Source of the DNA: Flavicella sp965243265
Lineage (GTDB): Bacteria; Bacteroidota; Bacteroidia; Flavobacteriales; Flavobacteriaceae
Reading direction: 5' to 3'
NCBI GenBank assembly: GCA_965243265.1
Contig: CBDEUL010000005.1
Span: 434,001 to 498,000, forward strand
Length of the DNA: 64,000 bases
Shown here one piece after another: positions 9,495 to 16,523 of the stretch. The notes beneath the pieces were generated by a model. It was given only the letters and a program-made list of their open reading frames with translations. It had not been told where the DNA came from and made no database searches. The stretch's first letter is position 1. Each line of letters starts with the position of its first letter. The position numbers and the translations under genes were made by a program.

Positions 9495-9821
9495 TTAGTT
9501 TATTGCAGAAAATTGTTTGTCTATCAATTGCATTTCAGTTTCAAAATATACGAATTGTCCTGCAAATAAAGAATTGGCTTTGTTTTTTAGTATTTGAGCT
9601 TCGTTGTTGTAGTACTCGTTTAAAGTTTCTAAAGAGTCTACCATATATTGTACGCTATAGGTAACACCTCCCATATCTTCTTTAACCAAGACTTTGCACA
9701 TTTTTGCAGATAGGAATTTTCCTGTAGCTAACATTTCTGGAATGTGTGTGTTTTGCATCCATTCTAGCCATCTTTTTTCTTCGGTTTCTTGGATGTTTGT
9801 GGTAATGTTGTAAACGTACAT
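9495..9821 (-). CDS. DUF4286 family small cytoplasmic protein
   Basis: A 108-residue soluble protein without a signal peptide or membrane segment. Its sequence (MYVYNITTNI..., WLEWMQNTHIPEMLATGKF, YSVQYMVDSLETLNEYY) matches the DUF4286 family, a ferredoxin-like alpha/beta fold of unknown role common in Bacteroidota. It is placed next to rsmA, which may indicate co-regulation with translation genes. A TATCTTTG -7 box lies upstream (plus-strand 9850-9857), so it probably begins its own transcript leading into rsmA and mgtE. No active-site motif can be identified. Confidence 0.8.
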   Translation of the reverse strand: MYVYNITTNIQETEEKRWLEWMQNTHIPEMLATGKFLSAKMCKVLVKEDMGGVTYSVQYMVDSLETLNEYYNNEAQILKNKANSLFAGQFVYFETEMQLIDKQFSAIN

Positions 9822-9849
9822 AAAAAAATATTGAATTGATTTTATGCCG

Positions 9850-9857
9850 CAAAGATA
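9850..9857 (-). promoter_or_regulatory. -7 box upstream of the DUF4286-rsmA-mgtE transcript
   Basis: Read on the minus strand the box is TATCTTTG, an exact match to TAnnTTTG. It lies about 28 bases before the ATG at 9821. No TTG occurs at the expected -33 distance, so this is a half-match only. Confidence 0.45.
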
Positions 9858-9904
9858 GGGAGAATAAAGTAGGGGTAAAATAGGATCCTGACTTCTTTAA
9901 AGAA

Positions 9905-9934
9905 AAAGACCTTCACAGAGTGGTGAAGGTCTTT
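9905..9934 (-). terminator. Terminator after serS
   Basis: A perfect 12-bp stem (9905-9916 paired with 9923-9934, arms AAAGACCTTCAC/GTGAAGGTCTTT) with a 6-base loop. On the minus strand it is followed by a TTT-rich stretch. It lies between the serS stop and the DUF4286 promoter and separates the two units. Confidence 0.75.
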
Positions 9935-9944
9935 GTGTTTTTAT

Positions 9945-11219
9945 TTAATTTATAATATCAAAACCTGTATATGGTATTAATACTTCTGGTATTTTAATTC
10001 CTTCAGGTGTTTGACAGTTTTCTAACAATCCAGCAAGTACTCTAGGCAATGCCAAAGCACTACCATTTAAGGTGTGTGCCAATTGTTTTTTTCCTTCGTT
10101 GTTTTTATAACGTAGTTTTAAACGGTTGGCTTGAAAAGTTTCAAAGTTAGAAACAGAACTTATTTCTAGCCATTTATCTTGAGCCGTAGAAAATACTTCA
10201 AAATCATAAGTTAATGTTGAGGTAAAACCTAAATCTCCTCCGCAAAGTTTTAAAATACGGTATGGTAAATTTAGTTCTCTAAGAATTTCTTTTACGTGTT
10301 CTACCATTCCGTCGAGTGCTTTTGCTGAATTTTCAGGATGTTCTATACGAACAATTTCTACTTTGTCAAATTGGTGTAAACGATTCAGTCCTCTAACATG
10401 TGCTCCGTAAGAACCTGCTTCTCTTCTAAAACAAGGGGTGTAAGCTGTGTTTAGTATAGGAAACTCACTTTCCTTTAAAAGCACATCTCTGTAAATGTTA
10501 GTAACAGGTACTTCACCAGTAGGTATTAAGTATAAATCGTCTTTTGCATCGTGGTACATTTGCCCTTCTTTGTCAGGTAACTGTCCTGTTGCTATTCCAG
10601 AAGCTTCATTGACTAGATAAGGAGGTTGTACTTCTAAATATCCGGCTGCTGCATTTTTGTCTAAAAAGTAATTGATCAGGGCACGTTGTAAACGAGCTCC
10701 TTTTCCCTTGTAAACAGGAAACCCTGCGGCAGCTATTTTATTCCCCAATTCAAAATCGATGATGTCGTATTTTTTTACAAGTTCCCAGTGAGGTAATGCA
10801 CCTTCATGTAAGGTAGGTACTGTTCCTTCTTCAAAAATGGTTTCGTTATCATCTTCAGAATTTCCAGCAGGTACAATTTCGTTAGGAATATTCGGAATAT
10901 TATACAAAAGGTCTTGAAGAGTTGCACTAGCTTGATTTAATTGGTCTGCAAGTGTTTTAGATTCTTCTTTTAAAGCTGCTGTTTTTTCTTTTAAAAGAGC
11001 TGCTTTTTGTGGTTCGCCTGATTTAAATAAGATTCCTATTTCTTTTGAAAGCTTATTAGATTCAGCCAATACACCATCAAGTTTTGTTTGTGTAGCTTTC
11101 CTTTCTTCGTCAGAAGTAAGAACTGCATTTACAATGTTTTCTGCGTTTTTAAAGTTACGTTTTGCTAAACCTTGCAAAACAGTTTCTTTGTTGTCTTTGA
11201 TGTATTGAACCTGTAACAT
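9945..11219 (-). CDS. serS: Seryl-tRNA synthetase
   Basis: A 424-residue class II aminoacyl-tRNA synthetase that charges tRNA-Ser (and tRNA-Sec where present). The N-terminal antiparallel coiled-coil arm that grips the long variable arm of tRNA is at about residues 25-105 (KLDGVLAESNKLSKEIG...). The catalytic domain carries motif 2 (TPCFRREAGSYGAHVRGLNRLHQFDKVE, about 258-285) and motif 3 near the C-terminus (LNGSALALPRVLAGLLE). The length is normal. It is monocistronic: a hairpin terminator lies directly downstream and a TAAATTTG -7 box upstream (plus-strand 11241-11248). Confidence 0.97.
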   Translation of the reverse strand: MLQVQYIKDNKETVLQGLAKRNFKNAENIVNAVLTSDEERKATQTKLDGVLAESNKLSKEIGILFKSGEPQKAALLKEKTAALKEESKTLADQLNQASATLQDLLYNIPNIPNEIVPAGNSEDDNETIFEEGTVPTLHEGALPHWELVKKYDIIDFELGNKIAAAGFPVYKGKGARLQRALINYFLDKNAAAGYLEVQPPYLVNEASGIATGQLPDKEGQMYHDAKDDLYLIPTGEVPVTNIYRDVLLKESEFPILNTAYTPCFRREAGSYGAHVRGLNRLHQFDKVEIVRIEHPENSAKALDGMVEHVKEILRELNLPYRILKLCGGDLGFTSTLTYDFEVFSTAQDKWLEISSVSNFETFQANRLKLRYKNNEGKKQLAHTLNGSALALPRVLAGLLENCQTPEGIKIPEVLIPYTGFDIIN

Positions 11220-11240
11220 TTTACGAAAATTTTAAAAAGG

Positions 11241-11248
11241 CAAATTTA
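11241..11248 (-). promoter_or_regulatory. -7 box of serS
   Basis: The minus-strand reading is TAAATTTG, an exact TAnnTTTG match, about 22 bases upstream of the serS ATG. No TTG is found at the -33 distance. Confidence 0.45.
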
Positions 11249-11306
11249 TAAAAATAGATTGTCTAAAAGGTAATAAATACGTATTAGTTGAGGTGCTTTT
11301 TAGTGT

Positions 11307-11816
11307 TTATTCCAGACTAAAGGTTTCTTCTATTTTGTTGATTAGTTGAGGACTTGTATTTGTGGCAAAATTTAGAGAGAGAGAATAATTATTGTTTTTT
11401 AGTTTTTTTAAGTGAAGATTTCCTTTGGTGATTTTATACCACCCTGCAGTTCCTCTACAAAAACATTGTCTTTCGAAAAGAAGGTTCACTTTTTGAAGCT
11501 CTTTGTCTTTTAAAATTAGGTTTTCAGTCTCTTTAGGGAATTCTAATAGTATGGTTTCGGAATAATGACCGTCTGCTAAGTTTTTAGGAGTGTTTTTTGA
11601 GTACGTGAATTTGTATAATACCAGATTACCTGAAACTATTTTAGGGTATATTTTTCCTATGCTGTCTTCTAGAAGGTTTATTTTCTGGTTTTTAGAAATA
11701 GACGTTTTACAAGTTCCTTCTTCTAGGCAAAGAGGAGTATTTGTGGGAATTCCTTTTTGTGATTTGCAGGATACAACGGTTAATAAAATTACCAAATAAA
11801 AAGAAAGTGATCTCAT
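11307..11816 (-). CDS. Small predicted lipoprotein of unknown function
   Basis: The predicted 169-residue product begins MRSLSFYLVILLTVVSC with a lipobox at Cys17. An upstream ATG at 11846 would add ten residues and overlap ribF, but it spoils the signal sequence, so I prefer 11816. The mature part has several Cys (CLEEGTC, RQCFCRGTAGWYKI) that could form disulfides, and beta-rich segments. I do not recognise a family or an active site. The gene lies 22 bases after the stop of ribF on the same strand, so it is probably the second gene of a ribF operon; no functional link to flavin metabolism is apparent. Confidence 0.65.
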   Translation of the reverse strand: MRSLSFYLVILLTVVSCKSQKGIPTNTPLCLEEGTCKTSISKNQKINLLEDSIGKIYPKIVSGNLVLYKFTYSKNTPKNLADGHYSETILLEFPKETENLILKDKELQKVNLLFERQCFCRGTAGWYKITKGNLHLKKLKNNNYSLSLNFATNTSPQLINKIEETFSLE

Positions 11817-11838
11817 TTTATAAAGGTAATAATTATTA

Positions 11839-12762
11839 TTACTCAATAAGGTTTAGGCATTTTAATTTATCGTGGTGTAATTGAATTTTAAGATTTTCTA
11901 AAGAGTCAAATTTCTGTTCGTCTCTTAAAAATTCTAGTAGTTCAATTTTAAGTTTTGTACCATATAAATCTTCATTCAAGTCGAAAAAGTGGACTTCAAT
12001 AGTTTCGTTGTCTCCATTAACAGTAGGGCGTACTCCAATATTCATCATTCCGAAATATTCGTTGTTGTTAATGGTGGACTTAATGAAGTATGCTCCTTTT
12101 TTGGGTACAAGTTTATAGTTTTCTGAGATTTCTATGTTTGCTGTAGGGTATCCAATGGTATTCCCTAATTGTTTTCCTTTTACAACAGTTCCTTGTAAAA
12201 CATAATTGTAACCTAAATATTTGCTTACTGTTTTTAGGTTTCCTTCAGAAAGTGCATTTCTAACCTTTGTAGAGCTAACAGAAATTTTGTTGATGTCTTG
12301 AGCGGGAATTTCATGAACATCAAAATCATACATGTGTCCAAATTCTTGTAGTTGTTCAAAGCTACCTTCTCTGTTTTTTCCAAATCTATGGTCGTATCCA
12401 ATAATAAGGTGAGAGGTGTTTAACTGATTTACGAGAATGTTTCTTACAAATTCAAAGGCTGTTAATTTAGAAAACTCTGTATCAAAAGGATGAATTATAA
12501 GGTAGTCTAAGCCTGTATTCTTTAAAATTTCAATTCGCTCGTTAATGGTGTTGATAAGCTTTATAGAATTGTCCTTTTGTAGCACCATTCTTGGGTGAGG
12601 AAAGAAAGTAAGCAATACAGATTTACTGTCTGTTGCTTTTGCTTTGGAAACAAGTTGCTCTATGATTTTTTGATGTCCAATGTGTACACCGTCAAATGTT
12701 CCAATAGTAACACAAGAGTTTTTAGAAGAAATGAAATTTTTGTAATTCTCAATTACAGTCAA
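11839..12762 (-). CDS. ribF: Bifunctional riboflavin kinase / FAD synthetase
   Basis: A 307-residue cytoplasmic enzyme that phosphorylates riboflavin to FMN and then adenylates FMN to FAD. The N-terminal nucleotidyltransferase domain (about 1-180) shows VTIGTFDGVHIGHQKII (HxGH-like nucleotide site) and GYDHRFGKNREG, plus the SSTKVRNAL block. The C-terminal flavokinase domain (about 182-307) shows GNTIGYPTANIEI, where the Thr of PTAN binds ATP-Mg, and GMMNIGVRPTV. Length and domain order are those of RibF/RibCF. It is transcribed divergently from the metalloprotease at 12940. A TAAATTTG -7 box is at plus-strand 12794-12801. Confidence 0.96.
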   Translation of the reverse strand: MTVIENYKNFISSKNSCVTIGTFDGVHIGHQKIIEQLVSKAKATDSKSVLLTFFPHPRMVLQKDNSIKLINTINERIEILKNTGLDYLIIHPFDTEFSKLTAFEFVRNILVNQLNTSHLIIGYDHRFGKNREGSFEQLQEFGHMYDFDVHEIPAQDINKISVSSTKVRNALSEGNLKTVSKYLGYNYVLQGTVVKGKQLGNTIGYPTANIEISENYKLVPKKGAYFIKSTINNNEYFGMMNIGVRPTVNGDNETIEVHFFDLNEDLYGTKLKIELLEFLRDEQKFDSLENLKIQLHHDKLKCLNLIE

Positions 12763-12793
12763 ATCAAAAGAAGTTAACAGCTTAATAATAGTG

Positions 12794-12801
12794 CAAATTT
12801 A
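12794..12801 (-). promoter_or_regulatory. -7 box of ribF
   Basis: The minus-strand reading is TAAATTTG, about 32 bases before the ribF ATG. It lies in the 177-base divergent region shared with the metalloprotease promoter. No TTG at -33 is seen. Confidence 0.42.
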
Positions 12802-12894
12802 CATTCTATTTTTTCATTTATAGAAACTCTTAGGGTAAAATATTGAGTAGATTTCTTTTGAGTATTAATTTTATGTGTTTCTGTTTATTTTGAA

Positions 12895-12902
12895 TAGCTT
12901 TG
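12895..12902 (+). promoter_or_regulatory. -7 box of the second metalloprotease gene
   Basis: TAGCTTTG is an exact TAnnTTTG match, 37 bases before the ATG at 12940. A TTG at the standard distance is missing, so support is partial. Confidence 0.42.
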
Positions 12903-12939
12903 TAAATTAATGTATTTTTAGATTGCTAATTGATTAATT

Positions 12940-15900
12940 ATGAAGAGTCTTAAGTCTAGTTTGCTTCTTTTTCTTGTAGGATTGTTTTTTGTGAGTTTTT
13001 CTGCAATAGCTCAAGATAATCAAGGTCTTTGGGAAGAAGAATTTTCTCAAAATTTGGTTCCATATCAAAAATCATCCCGAAAAGTAGTTCCAAAAAAAGA
13101 GAAAATATATAGACTAAATTTAGAGATGTTAAAAGAGAAATTAGGATACTCTTCTTTAAATATTCAGAACAAACAAAAGGTTAACAAAGGTGAAAGTATT
13201 TTGCCTTTTCCAGATTCAAAAGGGAATATAGTGCTCTTTAAAGTAAGAGAGTCCTCTGTAATGGATGTTGAATTGCAAAAGAAATATCCAGAGATACGAT
13301 CTTATGTAGGAGTTTCTACAGAAGATGCTAGCACTATCATTCGTTTTAGTGTAGATCCTAAAGGTTTTCATTCAATGACACTGTCTACTAAAGGAGCAGC
13401 CGAATTTATAGATCCTTATACGAAGGATGCATTAACCTATTCAGTAGTTTCAAAAGATAATTTGCCAGCAGAGGATAAAAACTTTTTATGTAAATCAGAA
13501 GAAGGAGATTTAAAAGGAGGTTTTGTTGAAAGTAGTTTGGCAGCTAGAACTTTTACAGGAGATGCTAATTTGAGAGTATTTAGATTGGCTTTGGCTTGTA
13601 CAGGAGAATATTCGCAATACCACCTTAACGATCAGGGAGTTTCATCCTCTGCAACAGATGCTGTAAAAAAAGCAGCTGTTTTGTCGGCAATGAATACTAC
13701 TTTAACAAGGCTAAATGGAGTTTTTGAAAGAGAATTGGCTGTCCGTTTAGAGTTAGTAGCAAATAATGATGAGATTGTTTTTCTAAATTCCAATACTGAT
13801 GGGTTTACAGATGGTAATGCATTGGCTCTAATAGGAGAAGTACAAGGTATTATTGACAATGAAATAGGTTTTTCAAATTATGATATAGGGCATGTGTTTA
13901 GTACAGGTGATAGTGGGGTTGCAGAATTGGCTTCTGTTTGTACTTCTAGAAAGGCACAAGGAGTTACGGGGTCTGACACTCCAAAAGGAGATGCTTTTGA
14001 TATAGATTATGTAGCACATGAAATGGGACATCAATTTGGAGCAACACATACATTCAATAATTCGTGTAATAATAACATAACCTCTTCAACAGCAGTAGAA
14101 CCAGGAAGTGGATCAACTATTATGGCGTATGCAGGAATTTGTGCCCCCAATATTCAAAGTAATAGTGATGCTTATTTTCATAGTGTAAGTATAAATCAAA
14201 TACAAAATACGTATACATCGGGAAATGCAACATGTGGAGAGTTAATTGTTACAAATGATGGTTTACCAAATGCAAATGCAGGATCAGATTGTACAATTCC
14301 AAAACAAACACCTTTTGTATTACAAGGAACAGCTACTTTTGCAAATACAGATTTAGAATACAATTGGGAACAAACTGATACTGAAAGAAAAACCATGCCT
14401 CCTTCAGCAACAAGTACAGGAGGTCCTTTGTTTCGATCAATTGCCCCATCGTCTAGCTCTAAAAGATATTTTCCCTCATTAGAAACCGTATTGAATGGGA
14501 GTTTGTCTAGTACATGGGAAGTTTTACCTGAAGTGGGAAGATCATTGGATTTTAATTTTATGGTACGAGGGTATACAACAGCAACGGATGCTGGTGAAAC
14601 AGTAGTTGGACTTGTAGCTATTGATGGAAAAACCATTTCGGTAGATGGTAGTTCAGGACCTTTTGTAGTTACTTCTCAGGAAGAAGATGTTAGGTTACAA
14701 GGAGGAGAGTCTGTGATTATTACTTGGGATGTAGCAAATACAGATGAAGCTCCAGTAAATGTATCGCATATCAATATTTTATTGTCAACAGATGGAGGAC
14801 TTACTTTTTCTACAACATTGGCAGAAAATGTTCCAAATAATGGAATGTATTCTATCGTAGTACCTGTTGTTTCTTCTGAGAATTCAAGAATTAAAGTAGA
14901 AGCTGTAGGTAATGTTTTCTATAGTATTAATAAAGGAACAATTGCAATAGACGATTCATTATTTGTGATGAGTTTTGAAGATAGAACAAATGATATTTGT
15001 GAGTCTACGAATGAAGTTACTTATAATTTTGAGTATGCTAATTATTTAGGATATACAGGAGAAACTGTTTTTGAATGTTCAGGAACTCCAGAAGGAGCCA
15101 TTGTAACAATTAGTCCAACAAGTGCAACCGTAGATGGAACAGAGGTAGAAGTTACTATTTCAAATTTGGGAAGTAATAACACAGGTAGGCATACGTTGAG
15201 CTTTAGTGGTACTGGAGGGGGAGAGCAAAATACAGTAGACCTTTTTTTAAATATATTCAAAAATGAAATAGAAGAACCAGAGCTGTTGTTGCCTATAAAT
15301 TATGAGGTAAACCTATTTAATTCTGTAGAGTTTGAGTGGAGAGAAGATGAGAATGCTTTGGAATATGATGTTCAAGTAGCTACAGATGAGGAGTTCTCTA
15401 ATATTATAGGGGGTGAAACGGTAGAAACAACATCCTATTTATTGTCAGGGTTAGAGTATTCAACACAGTATTTTTGGAGAGTTCGAGCAAAGAATATCTG
15501 TGGAGAAGGAGGGTTCTCTACTCCATACTCTTTCAATACAGGGGATTTTTTAGAAAAAGAGTATGAATATGAAGGGAATGAAGTTTCTATTCCAGATAAT
15601 GATACATCAGGTATCGCTTCGGTGATAAATGTTACAGATGTATTAAGTATTACCAATGTAAAAGTAACTGTTGATATAGAACATACTTATTTGGAAGATT
15701 TGTCGATTAGTTTAAAAAGTCCAGAAAATACAACAATTGTATTGGTAGCTTCAAGCGGAGGAGATAATGATGATTTAAATAATGTTACTTTTGACGATAC
15801 TGCTGATGAGACTATTGCAGAGAGTGGAGATACTTCATATTCTGGATCCTACAAACCAAAACAAAGTTTAGCTGGGTTCATAGGAAATTCTAGTGAAGGG

Positions 15901-16407
15901 GATTGGACTTTGAAAATTGTTGATGCAGCAGGTGGTGATGTTGGAACTTTGAATTATTGGAGTTTAGAAATTTCAGGAGTTAATCAAGGTGGTGCAGATA
16001 CAGATTCCGATGGAATTTTAGACAGTGTTGATAATTGTGTAAATACATTTAATCCAGATCAATCTGATTATGATGAGGATGGATTAGGTGATGTATGTGA
16101 TTCAGAGGTAGATATTGTAAAAGAAGATGCGTTTTCACCTAATTCGGATGGAATAAATGATTATTGGGTGTTTGGTAGAATTGATGATGGAACTCCTAAT
16201 GATGCTCCAATAGCTTTACCTAAGGTTGTTTTGGAGGTTTTTACCAAACAAGGAGAGTTGGTGTATAAGTCAGATTATTATAAGAACGATTGGGATGGTA
16301 CTTCTATGTCTGGAGGATTGTTGCCTAGAGGGTCTTATATCTATAGGATTTATTCTTTAACAGGAGAGGTAAGAGAGCAGAAAGGTTGGGTGTATATCAA
16401 CTATTAA
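12940..16407 (+). CDS. Secreted M12B-like metalloprotease with P-domain and type B T9SS tail
   Basis: An 1155-residue exported protein with an N-terminal signal (cleavage near SAIAQ). A long propeptide-like region precedes the reprolysin-like zinc protease domain: HEMGHQFGATH at 360-370 gives zinc His360, His364 and His370 with catalytic Glu361, and the Met-turn is near Met395 (TIMAYAG). Next come a PKD/Ig-like module (about 440-540), further beta-sandwich domains and an FN3-like module (QYFWRVRAKNICGEGG). A proprotein-convertase-type P-domain spans about 872-1015 (HTYLEDLSISLKSPE, GDWTLKIVDAAGGDVG). A calcium-binding thrombospondin-3-like repeat follows (about 1018-1055; DTDSDGILDSVDNC). The tail (about 1061-1155; FSPNSDGINDYW) is the type B/gliding-type T9SS domain. 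It is a paralogue of the protease at 3198 through the catalytic half. Confidence 0.92.
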   Translation: MKSLKSSLLLFLVGLFFVSFSAIAQDNQGLWEEEFSQNLVPYQKSSRKVVPKKEKIYRLNLEMLKEKLGYSSLNIQNKQKVNKGESILPFPDSKGNIVLFKVRESSVMDVELQKKYPEIRSYVGVSTEDASTIIRFSVDPKGFHSMTLSTKGAAEFIDPYTKDALTYSVVSKDNLPAEDKNFLCKSEEGDLKGGFVESSLAARTFTGDANLRVFRLALACTGEYSQYHLNDQGVSSSATDAVKKAAVLSAMNTTLTRLNGVFERELAVRLELVANNDEIVFLNSNTDGFTDGNALALIGEVQGIIDNEIGFSNYDIGHVFSTGDSGVAELASVCTSRKAQGVTGSDTPKGDAFDIDYVAHEMGHQFGATHTFNNSCNNNITSSTAVEPGSGSTIMAYAGICAPNIQSNSDAYFHSVSINQIQNTYTSGNATCGELIVTNDGLPNANAGSDCTIPKQTPFVLQGTATFANTDLEYNWEQTDTERKTMPPSATSTGGPLFRSIAPSSSSKRYFPSLETVLNGSLSSTWEVLPEVGRSLDFNFMVRGYTTATDAGETVVGLVAIDGKTISVDGSSGPFVVTSQEEDVRLQGGESVIITWDVANTDEAPVNVSHINILLSTDGGLTFSTTLAENVPNNGMYSIVVPVVSSENSRIKVEAVGNVFYSINKGTIAIDDSLFVMSFEDRTNDICESTNEVTYNFEYANYLGYTGETVFECSGTPEGAIVTISPTSATVDGTEVEVTISNLGSNNTGRHTLSFSGTGGGEQNTVDLFLNIFKNEIEEPELLLPINYEVNLFNSVEFEWREDENALEYDVQVATDEEFSNIIGGETVETTSYLLSGLEYSTQYFWRVRAKNICGEGGFSTPYSFNTGDFLEKEYEYEGNEVSIPDNDTSGIASVINVTDVLSITNVKVTVDIEHTYLEDLSISLKSPENTTIVLVASSGGDNDDLNNVTFDDTADETIAESGDTSYSGSYKPKQSLAGFIGNSSEGDWTLKIVDAAGGDVGTLNYWSLEISGVNQGGADTDSDGILDSVDNCVNTFNPDQSDYDEDGLGDVCDSEVDIVKEDAFSPNSDGINDYWVFGRIDDGTPNDAPIALPKVVLEVFTKQGELVYKSDYYKNDWDGTSMSGGLLPRGSYIYRIYSLTGEVREQKGWVYINY

Positions 16408-16523
16408 GTAAAAAATATTTTTAGGGTAGTTTAATTAAGTAAAAGCAGGTTTGATAGGTTCTTTTTTGTGAAAAGCAAAAAATTATCGTATTTTAAAAGG
16501 ATAACCTTTATACTTAATGAATT

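Noticed and set aside
11817..11846. An upstream ATG for the small lipoprotein
   Set aside because: It would overlap ribF and place a charged/polar ten-residue leader before the signal; the lipobox fits the start at 11816.
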